DNA from: Carboxylicivirga sediminis
GTDB lineage: Bacteria; Bacteroidota; Bacteroidia; Bacteroidales; Marinilabiliaceae
DNA: 60,684 nucleotides
Assembly: GCF_018156225.1 (NCBI RefSeq)
Contig: NZ_JAGTAR010000033.1
Span: forward strand, 1-60,684
Reading direction: 5' to 3'
Each line of letters starts with the position of its first letter. The stretch's first letter is position 1. The notes under the pieces were generated by a model. The model saw only the letters and a list, made by a program, of their open reading frames with translations, searched no databases and was not told where the DNA came from. Position numbers and translations under genes: made by a program. Shown here piece by piece: positions 1 through 8,644 of this stretch.

Positions 1-640
1 AATGAAAGCAGTGATGAATTTACTATCACACCAGATGCCGGATACAAATTAACATCATTGCAGTTAGGCGGAGAGGAAGTGCAATGGGAAGACAACGCAG
101 GTGTTTTAACATATACGGTAACTACTGTTACAACTGATGTATCTTTAGTCGCAGCCTTTACACAATACTTTACAGTAAGTGCAACAGCAGGCACAGGAGG
201 TGCTATAACACCAGGCAGTTCAGAAGTTCTTATCAATGAAGATAGTGACGAATTTACCATTACGCCTGAAGCCGGATATAAATTAACGTCCTTACTGTTA
301 GACGGAGTGGAAGTGCAATGGGAAGACAATGCAGGTGTTTTAACTTATACGGTTTCTGCGGTTGCAGCTGATGCATCTTTAGTTGCTGGCTTTACACAAT
401 ACTTTACTGTAACGGTAAATGCTAATGATGGAGGTACAGTAGAAAATGAGGGTGCAAACGAAGTGTATATCAACGAACTTTTTGATATAGTAATAACGCC
501 TGACCAAGGATATACAATTACCTCAGTAACTATTAATGCTGGTGATAATGTTGTTGGCGAGTTAACCGAGGATAATGGCGTGTATTTTATGCAATTGACC
601 GATATAGCTGAAAATAAAAATGTTGAGGTGACTTTTGAAC
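1..640 (+). repeat. In-gene tandem repeats of 234 bp (78 aa)
   Basis: Bases 1 to about 190 and 235 to about 420 are highly similar at an exact offset of 234 bp. For example GAAGTGCAATGGGAAGACAA occurs near 76 and again near 310. A third, diverged unit follows from about 469 to 640. Differences are largely synonymous or conservative, so the repeats look like recent in-frame duplications within the surface protein. The array continues beyond the left edge. Confidence 0.85.
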
Positions 641-888
641 TGGCGAATTCGATTTCGAAGACTAGTGCTGCAAAGCATCGGGTATATCCGACAGTTACCA
701 ACGGATTAGTTAATGTAGAAGGTGACTATGAACGTATAGAAATCGTTAGTTTAACAGGTAACGTTGTTAAGCAGTTAAAGAACGATACAGGCGGTCAGCT
801 TGAATTGTATGATTTAAGTCCGGGCACTTATATTGTCGTTATTCACTCTAAATCCGGGCGAACGTTATCAAAAATCATTAAAAAATAA
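1..888 (+). CDS. Secreted repeat protein with type IX sorting domain (5' partial)
   Basis: The frame is open from base 1 to the TAA at 886-888, so the start lies outside the window. The first in-frame start-like codon (TTG at 58) is not a credible start. Residues 1 to about 215 are Thr/Val/Gly-rich beta repeats of about 78 residues, with motifs such as ITPEAGYKLTS and WEDNAGVLTYTV. They resemble InlB-type or 'bacterial repeat' domains of surface adhesins. The last 75 or so residues (YPTVTNGLVNV, then LYDLSPGTYIVVIHSKSGR and a Lys-rich end) match a Por secretion system C-terminal sorting domain. The protein is therefore probably exported by the type IX system and held at the cell surface. Its function cannot be read from this C-terminal fragment. 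It is followed by a good terminator, so it is separate from the polysaccharide locus. Confidence 0.85.
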   Translation, partial: NESSDEFTITPDAGYKLTSLQLGGEEVQWEDNAGVLTYTVTTVTTDVSLVAAFTQYFTVSATAGTGGAITPGSSEVLINEDSDEFTITPEAGYKLTSLLLDGVEVQWEDNAGVLTYTVSAVAADASLVAGFTQYFTVTVNANDGGTVENEGANEVYINELFDIVITPDQGYTITSVTINAGDNVVGELTEDNGVYFMQLTDIAENKNVEVTFELANSISKTSAAKHRVYPTVTNGLVNVEGDYERIEIVSLTGNVVKQLKNDTGGQLELYDLSPGTYIVVIHSKSGRTLSKIIKK

Positions 889-897
889 AGTTTAGCG

Positions 898-927
898 ATG
901 AGGGGTTTATCCCCTCATTGTGTTTTA
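898..927 (+). terminator. Rho-independent terminator after the type IX cargo gene
   Basis: A perfect 8-bp stem ATGAGGGG (898-905) / CCCCTCAT (911-918) has a 5-nt loop and is followed by TGTGTTTTA. It starts ten bases after the stop codon at 888 and ends just before the glycosyltransferase start at 938. Confidence 0.8.
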
Positions 928-937
928 CTATTAAAAT

Positions 938-2017
938 ATGAAGGTAGCTTTATTGATCCGTACTCTTCTATCAGGTGGGGCAGAGAAACAATGCGTAATT
1001 CTGGCTGAAGTATTGACTCCTTTACATGATGTTATCGTAATTGTGCAAAACGGGGAGCAAATAAATCCGCATTTCAGGGAACGGCTGGAACAGGTTGATG
1101 TACCGGTTTATGGGTTGGACTACGCCCGTTGGCACAATAAATTAATGAAGCTAAATGGTATTGTTAAGGCTGAAAAGGTTGATGTATTATTCTCTTACCT
1201 GACCAGTGATAATATTTTGGCCGGAGGGGTTCGAATGCTTAACAAGCGGCTTAAAGTCGTTGGGGGCATAAGAAATTGTAAGATGGATAAAGGACGGTTT
1301 ATGGTGAATAAACTGTTAAGTCGATACCTGCATGATAAGACCGTATTTAATAATTACTCAGGTTATCAGGAATTTATTCAAAGAGGATTTCGACCTGTTA
1401 AGTGCCAGGTTATTAGTAATAGTATTGATGACCTTAATGATGCCTTCATTGAGCGGAGCAGTAACCTGAGGGTTAATATATTGTCGGTTTGCAGATTTAT
1501 TGAACAAAAAGACTTACCAACCGCTTTCAATGTTATTAAGCAACTGGTTGAAAAGGAAGGAATTCAGATAAATTACCTTTTGGTGGGTTATGGTGAACTG
1601 GAGGAGTACCTAAGAGAATTAATAATTGAGATGAGATTGTCTGATAGTGTTGAGATGGTTATCAAACCTGATAACTTGCAAGATTATTATAAGATGGCTG
1701 ATATTTATTTGTGCACGTCCTTATTTGAGGGAACTTCCAACTCAATTATGGAGGCCTTGAGCTATAATTTGCCAGTTGTAACAACCAATGTTGGAGATAA
1801 TAATCAGCTTGTTGAAGAAGGAGAAAATGGCATGGTACTGGAAGTAGGTGATGTTGATGGTATGGTTAATCATTTAAAGCGCTTATGTACCAATGGTCAG
1901 TTAAGAAAAGACTATGGTGCGAGATCAAAAGAGATATTGGCAGAGAAGTTTTCCCGTTCAAGGTTTGAAGAAAACTATCAATTACTTATTAATGCATTAA
2001 ATGGGAATGAGCGATGA
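938..2017 (+). CDS. Glycosyltransferase family 4
   Basis: This 359-residue GT-B glycosyltransferase probably adds one sugar from a nucleotide-sugar donor to the lipid-linked polysaccharide precursor on the cytoplasmic side of the membrane. The N-terminus MKVALLIRTLLSGGAEKQ is the typical first strand and Gly loop of GT4 enzymes. The donor-binding C-terminal half carries FEGTSNSIMEALSYNLPVV, which holds the E-x7-E retaining-enzyme signature, followed by TNVGDN. No membrane segment is evident. It opens the polysaccharide locus and its stop overlaps the WbqC-family start by 4 bp (ATGA), so the two are translationally coupled. Donor and acceptor cannot be predicted. Confidence 0.9.
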   Translation: MKVALLIRTLLSGGAEKQCVILAEVLTPLHDVIVIVQNGEQINPHFRERLEQVDVPVYGLDYARWHNKLMKLNGIVKAEKVDVLFSYLTSDNILAGGVRMLNKRLKVVGGIRNCKMDKGRFMVNKLLSRYLHDKTVFNNYSGYQEFIQRGFRPVKCQVISNSIDDLNDAFIERSSNLRVNILSVCRFIEQKDLPTAFNVIKQLVEKEGIQINYLLVGYGELEEYLRELIIEMRLSDSVEMVIKPDNLQDYYKMADIYLCTSLFEGTSNSIMEALSYNLPVVTTNVGDNNQLVEEGENGMVLEVGDVDGMVNHLKRLCTNGQLRKDYGARSKEILAEKFSRSRFEENYQLLINALNGNER

Positions 2018-2691
2018 AAAAGGTGGCTTTACTGCAATCAAACTATATACCCTGGAAGGGCTATTTTAGTATTATTGCTAATGTTGATTTGTTTGTGTTT
2101 CATGATGATTTACAGTATACTAAGCAAGATTGGCGTAATAGAAATAAAATAAAAACGGATAAGGGGCTTGAGTGGCTCACTATCCCTTGTGGGAGCAATG
2201 AGCATATCAATATTTGTGATGTTCAGCTAAACGATAAAGGGTGGCAAAAGAAGCACTGGAACAAGATATATCAGCACTATCGTAAAGCAAAATATTTTAA
2301 GGACTATCAAGTTTTTTTTGAGGAAATCTATCTGGGTACTCAGTGGGATAAGTTATCAGATATGAATCAACTGTTAATAAAGCGCATTTCCACAGAGTTA
2401 TTGGGGCTTAATGCCCAATTTGATGATACCCGAAAATACAACCTGAAAGCCACAAAGTCAGATAGGGTTATTGAGCTTTTAAGAAAGGTTGAAGCAACTG
2501 ATTATTATTCAGGATCTGCGGCAAAGTCATATCTTGACGTAGTTAAGTGTCAGCAACATAATATTAATGTGCATTGGATGGATTACTCTAATTATAAGGT
2601 GTATCCGCAACTTTATAATGGATTTGAACATGCCGTTTCAATCATTGATTTGGTGTTTAACGTTGGCCCGGATGCCCGAAAATACTTATAA
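2014..2691 (+). CDS. WbqC-family protein
   Basis: This 225-residue protein begins MKKVALLQSNYIPWKGYF and continues with FHDDLQYTKQDWRNRNKIK and WLTIPC, the conserved pattern of the WbqC-like family. WbqC proteins occur in O-antigen and exopolysaccharide clusters next to aminotransferases and glycosyltransferases. Their biochemical role is poorly defined and is usually linked to modified amino sugars. The ATG overlaps the preceding stop by 4 bp. It is full length for the family, with no signal peptide or membrane segment. Its presence fits the WecE-type sugar aminotransferase found later in the locus. Confidence 0.85.
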   Translation: MKKVALLQSNYIPWKGYFSIIANVDLFVFHDDLQYTKQDWRNRNKIKTDKGLEWLTIPCGSNEHINICDVQLNDKGWQKKHWNKIYQHYRKAKYFKDYQVFFEEIYLGTQWDKLSDMNQLLIKRISTELLGLNAQFDDTRKYNLKATKSDRVIELLRKVEATDYYSGSAAKSYLDVVKCQQHNINVHWMDYSNYKVYPQLYNGFEHAVSIIDLVFNVGPDARKYL

Positions 2692-2704
2692 AATCTCTTA
2701 AGTT

Positions 2705-3541
2705 ATGAAGCACTTTAAATACATGTTACTGTTCATTTTGATGAACCTCTTTTTTGTAAACTGTAACCAAACAAACTCCAATATGAATACAGTTAAAGTT
2801 ATTTTTCTACACCATAGTCTAGGAAAGATTGTATGGACTGGCTCTACCTCTAAATGGGTTAAGGCTCAACATAAACTGGGATTAAAAACAGCGGTGCCTA
2901 AATGGTTCTCTAAATATAATAAGACCAGTGATTACAAATATGACCTGGAAGAGATTGACTTTCCCAAAAGAGATCCCTACGGATGGAAGAACTTCCCCTA
3001 TGATTATTATAACCTTTGGATTAATGAGGACACCAAAGGCAAATATCCGGATCCTACACTTGAAGAGTTGACTGCTAATTATGATGTGGTTATACTCAAG
3101 CACTGTTACCCTGTGAGCAAGATGGAAGGTGATACTCTGGCAGATATTAAGTCAAATCAAAAGACCCTTGCCAACTACAAGCTTCAGTACCAGGCATTGA
3201 AAGAGAAGTTTCATCAATATCCAAATACGAAATTCATTGTTTGGACCAGTGCCGCATTAAATAAAAATCGCACGAACGAAGAGGAAGGATTGAGAACCAG
3301 GGAATTTGTTGAGTGGGTGCGCGATGAATGGGATACACCTGAAGATAATGTTTACTTGTGGGATTTCTATGAGCTGGAGACACAGGGCGGATTATTTTTG
3401 AAGGATGAGTTTGCAGAAAGTGAACGTGATTCACATCCGAATACACAATTTGCTCAAATGGTATATCCTTTGTTTTGCCGAAGGATTGTTGATGTGGTTG
3501 AAAGCAATGGTACAACAACAGATTTAACAGGTAGAAAATGA
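2705..3541 (+). CDS. Lipoprotein, possible SGNH-like hydrolase
   Basis: This 278-residue protein has a short hydrophobic signal ending in LFFVNC, a Bacteroidota-type lipobox, so it is probably a lipoprotein with lipidated Cys20. The mature part starts with VIFLHHSLG, has a conserved-looking VVILKHCYP at about residue 125, and ends with DSHPNTQFAQMVYP. An early Ser after a hydrophobic strand and a late D-x-HPN block suggest an SGNH/GDSL-type esterase fold, but no classical GDSL box is present and the assignment is tentative. Such a protein in a polysaccharide operon could remove or transfer acyl groups on the polymer. It overlaps the following acyltransferase by 4 bp, consistent with a joint role in acylation. 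Confidence 0.6.
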   Translation: MKHFKYMLLFILMNLFFVNCNQTNSNMNTVKVIFLHHSLGKIVWTGSTSKWVKAQHKLGLKTAVPKWFSKYNKTSDYKYDLEEIDFPKRDPYGWKNFPYDYYNLWINEDTKGKYPDPTLEELTANYDVVILKHCYPVSKMEGDTLADIKSNQKTLANYKLQYQALKEKFHQYPNTKFIVWTSAALNKNRTNEEEGLRTREFVEWVRDEWDTPEDNVYLWDFYELETQGGLFLKDEFAESERDSHPNTQFAQMVYPLFCRRIVDVVESNGTTTDLTGRK

Positions 3542-4074
3542 GTATTGCGAGTAAAGTAAGAAATGGTGCATTTACCATATTAAACAGGCTATTATTTGGG
3601 CAGTTGAGAATTGCCCTATTGCGTGCATATGGAGTTAAAATTGGTGCTAAGTGCAATATTTACTATTCCCAATTTTCAACCGAGCATTATTTAATCGAAA
3701 TTGGTAATCATGTTGTAGTTTCAAAGGGGGTGCAGTTTTTAACACATGATGGTGCCGTTTGGATTTTTCGGGATAAATATCCTGATTTAGATCTGTTTGG
3801 GCCTATAAAAATTGGAAACAATACTTGTATTGGTCTCAACTGTATTATTTTACCAAATACGCATATTGGGGATAATTGTATTATATCAGCCGGCTCGGTA
3901 GTTAAAGGAAAAATCCCTGACAACTCCCTGGTGATGGGGAATCCGGCAAAGGTGGTGATGAAAACGAATATGCAGGAAAAGCTATACTTGCTATCGCCCA
4001 ATAAAATTCCAACGAAAAACTTAAGCTATAAAGCTAAGAAGCAAAAAATTAAAGCTCATTTTAAGACAGAATAA
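3538..4074 (+). CDS. Hexapeptide-repeat O-acyltransferase
   Basis: This 178-residue protein has imperfect [LIV]-G-x4 hexapeptide repeats: IGAKCN, IGNHVV, IGNNTCIGLNCIILPN, IGDNCIISAGSVVKG. It has the C-terminal signature DNSLVMGNPAKVV, typical of left-handed beta-helix acetyltransferases (CatB/WbbJ/LacA type). LTHDGAVWIF contains the catalytic-type His seen in sugar O-acetyltransferases. It probably acetylates a sugar of the repeat unit using acetyl-CoA in the cytoplasm. It overlaps the preceding lipoprotein by 4 bp (ATGA) and is the last gene before a 210-bp leader region. Confidence 0.85.
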   Translation: MSIASKVRNGAFTILNRLLFGQLRIALLRAYGVKIGAKCNIYYSQFSTEHYLIEIGNHVVVSKGVQFLTHDGAVWIFRDKYPDLDLFGPIKIGNNTCIGLNCIILPNTHIGDNCIISAGSVVKGKIPDNSLVMGNPAKVVMKTNMQEKLYLLSPNKIPTKNLSYKAKKQKIKAHFKTE

Positions 4075-4284
4075 GTAACTCGTTTGCCTTGGTGGGTGTA
4101 GAAAAATTAGTTTAGGGCAAAAGGGTGTTTATCCTTAAAAACGGTTAGTTGGTAAAAATAAAAAGAGGCGTAAGTCCAATTTGTTTACATTAGAGTAATT
4201 GTGTAATAAGGTAGCATTTGCAGGTGATCTTTAAATGCAGGTGTTGCCTTTGAACCAGATACTTTAAACTAAAATTTTAGCCAA
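4075..4284 (+). promoter_or_regulatory. Leader region upstream of the export genes
   Basis: These 210 non-coding bases separate the first four genes from the Wza-like gene and probably hold the promoter for the export and assembly operon. It contains GCATTT (4214-4219) and AAATGC (4233-4238), which could form a small stem, and a direct repeat GCAGGTG at 4220 and 4237. No good TTTG/TAnnTTTG Bacteroidota promoter pair with normal spacing could be identified, so the transcription start is not assigned. Confidence 0.35.
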
Positions 4285-5049
4285 ATGAGACTTGCCCTGC
4301 AATTTTGTCTTGTATGTATGGTGTTCGTAGCATGCGTTCCCCAAAAAGATGTCGTATATGTTCAAGGTGATGCGGATGATCAATATATGGATATCGAACA
4401 TTCAAGTCCCGAGGAAAAAACGACGATTGAACCTTATGATGAAATTTACATTGAGATCTTTAGCCTGGATCAGGATGAGGTGAATTTTCTTAATCGACGC
4501 CAGGGAGTTACCAATACAGCAGGCCCAGAGGGCTTTTCGCTAATTGCCCATCGAGTTGATGAGTTTGGTCGTATTAATCTACCAGTCATTGGAAAAATTA
4601 AATTATCAGGGTATACCCTTGAAGAAGCATCTGATTTGCTGGAAACAGAGCTTGCAGGTTACCTTAATAGTCCATCAGTTAAACTGAACTTTGTAAATAA
4701 AAATATTGCAGTGATGGGCTATGTTGCTCGTCCAGGAAGGTATTACTATTCAACTGATAAAATATCTATTTTTCAGGCATTAAGTATGGCTGGTGATATC
4801 CAGGAGTTTGGAAACCGAAAAAACGTGTGTGTGATTCGTAATGTGGAGGATAAGATTACCAAGCACTACATAAACCTCACCAACGAAGAGTTATTTACTT
4901 CACCGTACTATTATCTCCGCTCAAATGATATTGTATATGTGGAGCCATTGAGAAGAAGATGGTGGGGCTTAGATACCTTCCCATATGCGCTTGTATTATC
5001 CTCAATTACAACCTTTATTTTAGTGTTAGATTATGTTAATAGACAATGA
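4285..5049 (+). CDS. Wza-like polysaccharide export lipoprotein
   Basis: This 254-residue outer-membrane export protein forms the channel or periplasmic conduit for the polymer. The signal peptide ends in the lipobox VFVACVPQ. An N-terminal Poly_export domain (about 45-150) includes IEPYDEIYIEIFSLDQ, DEFGRINLPVIGKIKLSGYTL and YLNSPSVKLNF. It is followed by one SLBB-type segment (VMGYVARPGRYYY to NDIVYVEP). A hydrophobic stretch near the end (FPYALVLSSITTFILVLDYV) is a C-terminal helix, as in other Bacteroidota members, which are shorter than E. coli Wza. The last 17 bp overlap the co-polymerase gene, so the exporter and its periplasmic partner are co-translated. Confidence 0.92.
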   Translation: MRLALQFCLVCMVFVACVPQKDVVYVQGDADDQYMDIEHSSPEEKTTIEPYDEIYIEIFSLDQDEVNFLNRRQGVTNTAGPEGFSLIAHRVDEFGRINLPVIGKIKLSGYTLEEASDLLETELAGYLNSPSVKLNFVNKNIAVMGYVARPGRYYYSTDKISIFQALSMAGDIQEFGNRKNVCVIRNVEDKITKHYINLTNEELFTSPYYYLRSNDIVYVEPLRRRWWGLDTFPYALVLSSITTFILVLDYVNRQ

Positions 5050-7381
5050 TGTAAATCAGGGAGATCTGAAAGTTATTATTGCTAAAGTTCTTCGCTATTG
5101 GTATTTATACCCAATCTGTGTGTTGATGTTTACGGGTATGGGTATTGTATATCAAAAGTACTCACAGCCTGTTTATAGTGTAGGTGCCAAGATTGTTGTG
5201 CATCAGCAAGAACGAGGTACCATTGATCCAACTCGCTTTTTCAGTGGCTACGAACTATTTTCGGGACGTACAAATTTTGAGAATAGTTTAATAACGCTGC
5301 AGTCAAGACCTCTGCTCGAAAAAGTGTTTGAAAAACTGGACTTTAATGTGGCTTATTTTCGTCAGGAACTATTTTATGAACGTGAAATATTCAATAATGT
5401 ACCGTTTCAGGTAGTTTTGGATAAAAATACCCCACAATTAACAAACACTAAGTTCTCGCTGAAAATCCTTAACTCAAAAGAATATCAGTTGGAACTGGAA
5501 GAAGCCGAAGGAGAGATATATGACTTCTCTAAGCAATCCATAATTGAATCGGTTACAGGGCTTACGATTAGTAAGAAATACAGGTTTGGAGATGTGGTCG
5601 AAAGTGAGAACTATAAGTTTGTAGTTCTGCTCAAAGAAGGTATTGACGTTAAAAAGTCGATGAAGCATGATTTTAACTTTGAGGTGAAAAGCAACCAACA
5701 ACTTGCCAGAGATTATTATGGCCGTTTAAGCTTAACACCTACCAGTCGTGAAGCAAGTGCCATTAATGTGACCATGGTTACGTATAATATTAGAAAAGGA
5801 ATGGCTTTTCTGGATGCTTATCTGAAAACAGTAATAGAAGACAACCTTGATAATAAGAATCATATTGCCCAATCAACCGTTGCATACATCGACCAGCAGT
5901 TAACCGAGGTCTACGATTCGCTGGATTTAGCTGAGCGTTCATTGCAACAGTTTCAATCTAAGGAACAAGTATTGGATGTTAATATGAAAGCATCGCAGAT
6001 TTATGAAAGTATCCGTCAGATTGAAATTGAACGGAGTGCCAAAGAATCGCAAATTCAGTATTTACAGTTTTTGAACAACAGTTTTTCATCGGGTGATGAG
6101 GACACTGAATACTCTTTAACAACGGTGTCAGATTTGGGTAACCAGGTTTTGAATGACTTACTGAATGAGTACATTTCATTAACTGCCAGAAAAAGACAGT
6201 TGATTGAAAACAATCAGGGGAAAAGTCCGCGAATAAAGGATCTGGATTTTCAGATTAGGAACTTGCGAAATACCATTTTGGTTAATTTGGAGTATGCTTA
6301 TGACGCAGCAAACAATGAACTTTCCAGGATTAACAGAAGAATGAGTAGTCTTAATGCCCAGCTCAATACATTGCCTGAGACGCAAAGAAATCTGGTTGGC
6401 TATGAGCGAAATTTCCGTTTGCACGATGCCACCTACATTTATCTAATGGAAAAAAGGGCAGAGGCACAAATAGCCAAGATTGCCAACTTACCCGATTATG
6501 AAGTGTTCGATTATCCATCGTTTGCAGGTATTCAGTCACCCAAGCGCATGAGGATTCTGATGTTTACCATCTTTCTTGGGTTGATGATACCAACAATATT
6601 TATACTGATTTACGAAACCTTCTTTGAGAGGTTTAATGATGTTGACGATTTCCAGCTTGAATTTAACCTGCCGGTGATGGGACAGATATTCAAAGTGCCA
6701 GGTAATAAAAAGCAACTTTTTGAGGATAAAGATCTGATTATCTACCAGGAATCTTTCAGGAAATTAAGAAGTAATATTGACTTTTTTAACTGGAAACATG
6801 ATAAAGGCCGTGTATTGCTGGTAACTTCAACAATACCGGGTGAAGGTAAGTCGTTCTGCTCGTATAATTTAACTTCTGCCTTTGCAGCTTTAGGTAAAAA
6901 AACACTGTTATTGGATTTTGATCTAAGAAAAGGAGGCTTATCATTTGATTTCTTTAATGATAAAGAGAGAGGACATGGTATGACGGAGGTCATGTCAAAA
7001 CAAAAAGAGTTGAAAGATGTCATCAGGACCTCTGATAATGAACTCTCATTTGATTATATCACCTGCGGTGCTTTTCCGCCAAACCCTTCAGAGTTGATTG
7101 AGAATGAGAATACCGAAAAGCTGCTGGAAGACTTAAGAGAACAGTATGACTTTATTATCATTGATAGTGCCCCAGTTTCACTAACATCTGAGGGAAGTGT
7201 ATTAAGTAAGTTTTCGGATATGGTGCTGTATGTGCTCAGAATGAAGCACACCATGAAGAAGGACTTTAAGAATGGTATCAATGAACTGAAAGTAGAAGAT
7301 CATAAGACCAGTGTGGTACTGAATAATATAAAAGTCAATAGGCAGAAATATTATTACGGCAACTACTATTCTAAAAAATAG
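5033..7381 (+). CDS. Wzc-like polysaccharide co-polymerase and tyrosine autokinase
   Basis: This 782-residue inner-membrane protein controls chain length and export. After a short cytoplasmic end it has TM1 (YWYLYPICVLMFTGMGIVYQ), a Wzz-type periplasmic domain with long coiled coils (about 270-480), and TM2 near 508-525. A cytoplasmic BY-kinase domain follows: Walker A STIPGEGKS near residue 600, Walker A' LLLDFDLR near 627, and Walker B FIIIDSAP near 705. The tail has a tyrosine cluster (YYYGNYY), the usual autophosphorylation site. Fusion of Wzz and kinase in one chain is normal in Bacteroidota. Phosphorylation state would be expected to tune polymer length and assembly. It is followed after 6 bp by the polymerase gene. 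Confidence 0.93.
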   Translation: MLIDNDVNQGDLKVIIAKVLRYWYLYPICVLMFTGMGIVYQKYSQPVYSVGAKIVVHQQERGTIDPTRFFSGYELFSGRTNFENSLITLQSRPLLEKVFEKLDFNVAYFRQELFYEREIFNNVPFQVVLDKNTPQLTNTKFSLKILNSKEYQLELEEAEGEIYDFSKQSIIESVTGLTISKKYRFGDVVESENYKFVVLLKEGIDVKKSMKHDFNFEVKSNQQLARDYYGRLSLTPTSREASAINVTMVTYNIRKGMAFLDAYLKTVIEDNLDNKNHIAQSTVAYIDQQLTEVYDSLDLAERSLQQFQSKEQVLDVNMKASQIYESIRQIEIERSAKESQIQYLQFLNNSFSSGDEDTEYSLTTVSDLGNQVLNDLLNEYISLTARKRQLIENNQGKSPRIKDLDFQIRNLRNTILVNLEYAYDAANNELSRINRRMSSLNAQLNTLPETQRNLVGYERNFRLHDATYIYLMEKRAEAQIAKIANLPDYEVFDYPSFAGIQSPKRMRILMFTIFLGLMIPTIFILIYETFFERFNDVDDFQLEFNLPVMGQIFKVPGNKKQLFEDKDLIIYQESFRKLRSNIDFFNWKHDKGRVLLVTSTIPGEGKSFCSYNLTSAFAALGKKTLLLDFDLRKGGLSFDFFNDKERGHGMTEVMSKQKELKDVIRTSDNELSFDYITCGAFPPNPSELIENENTEKLLEDLREQYDFIIIDSAPVSLTSEGSVLSKFSDMVLYVLRMKHTMKKDFKNGINELKVEDHKTSVVLNNIKVNRQKYYYGNYYSKK

Positions 7382-7387
7382 CACTTT

Positions 7388-8644
7388 ATGAAGCAATTAT
7401 CATTTGTTGTTAATTGGTATTTTAAGTTGCTTCCTTTGGCACCTCTAATTTGTATGATTGATTATTATACAGTACATCAGGGGTTTAGGAAATTATATGG
7501 TACCAGTATAATGGCTGTTGCTATTGCTATTCTTTTAGTAAAGGGATTAAAAAATTCTAAGATACATTACCATATTTTCCTTGGTTTTCTGGTATATCTC
7601 TATTACATCATCTGGGACGTAATCAATCAGTTGGATACCTATCAGCGAAAAGGCTTTGTATACGATTTTATAACTAATCCTTATTTGCAGTTAATTTTCC
7701 TCCTCTTTGTAATCGATAACCTGATAATCTTTAAAAAGGATGTTGTTTTAATTGTGAAAATATTGAAAGGTGTAATGCTTGCAGCAGGAGTGGTTTCAAT
7801 TATTCAACTGGTCTCAGACCCATTTTTTCTTACACCATCGAGTATCAGTGAGTTTTCTGTTGGAGCAGGATTGCAGGAGAATGTTTTTGAAGTGCGGCGA
7901 GTATCTCTGTTTGGTTTTACCGGAAGAATGGACGTGAGTTTATCCATGATCCCGGTCTTAGCCATTATCGTTTCATTTGGTCTGAAAGAATATAATCGCA
8001 TAGAATACCTTTATCTAATAATTGGAGGCATTATTGCGTTTGCCACTAATTCGCGCTATGTACAGGTAGCCTATGTCTTTTGCTGGTTCCCGGTAATATT
8101 CAGCGGGAGATTTTCAGAAACCATTAAGCGGATGTTGCTCATTCCGGTTTTTGCCTTGTTGGCATATCTGGTCATCCAAATTGTTGGATTTGACTTACAC
8201 GGTTATATCGAAGAGCGAATACTCTCTGATTCAGCAAGTACACGCGTATTAGCTTATGAGATGTTAGTACGTTTTTTTCCTGATAATCCCTTATTTGGTA
8301 CTGGTTTTAATATGACAGATGAATTGGAAATTGCTATTGGAGGCCGGAGTTCCCAAATACATGTCGGTTATTTTGCGCACCTCTTTTCATACGGATTGGT
8401 CGGTAGTATACTGGCTTTTGGTTTCTGGTTTTCAATTCAGTACCGATTATACAGGCATGCCCTGAAAACACATTTCTGGGGTAGTTTCATTGGCTTTTTA
8501 ACATTTACATGGGCTAATGTAACTTTAGTTTATTACATCATTTTTACGTTTGGTATGGCTCTGGCCTTCTTATTTGATAAATACTATATCAGCGAGTACG
8601 AGAAACAATTGAAAGAGAAACAGGATGATGCAGAAGGTAATTAG
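7388..8644 (+). CDS. Wzy-like O-antigen polymerase/ligase family membrane protein
   Basis: This 418-residue polytopic membrane protein has roughly ten hydrophobic segments and a larger loop around 275-315, where RILSDSASTRVLAYEMLVRFFPDNPLFGTG occurs in parts. The pattern 'SRxxxy...f.dnPlfGtG' is the periplasmic loop typical of the Wzy_C/O-antigen ligase family. It probably polymerises the lipid-linked repeat units in the periplasm. Sequence conservation in this family is low, so the call rests on topology, the FGTG loop and the gene order Wza-Wzc-Wzy-Wzx. Its 3' end overlaps the flippase gene by 20 bp. Confidence 0.82.
   Translation: MKQLSFVVNWYFKLLPLAPLICMIDYYTVHQGFRKLYGTSIMAVAIAILLVKGLKNSKIHYHIFLGFLVYLYYIIWDVINQLDTYQRKGFVYDFITNPYLQLIFLLFVIDNLIIFKKDVVLIVKILKGVMLAAGVVSIIQLVSDPFFLTPSSISEFSVGAGLQENVFEVRRVSLFGFTGRMDVSLSMIPVLAIIVSFGLKEYNRIEYLYLIIGGIIAFATNSRYVQVAYVFCWFPVIFSGRFSETIKRMLLIPVFALLAYLVIQIVGFDLHGYIEERILSDSASTRVLAYEMLVRFFPDNPLFGTGFNMTDELEIAIGGRSSQIHVGYFAHLFSYGLVGSILAFGFWFSIQYRLYRHALKTHFWGSFIGFLTFTWANVTLVYYIIFTFGMALAFLFDKYYISEYEKQLKEKQDDAEGN

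Noticed and set aside
4180-4220. Bacteroidota-type promoter TTTG/TAGCATTTG before the exporter gene
   Set aside because: The downstream box has one base too many between TA and TTTG, and the spacing between boxes is too long for the consensus.
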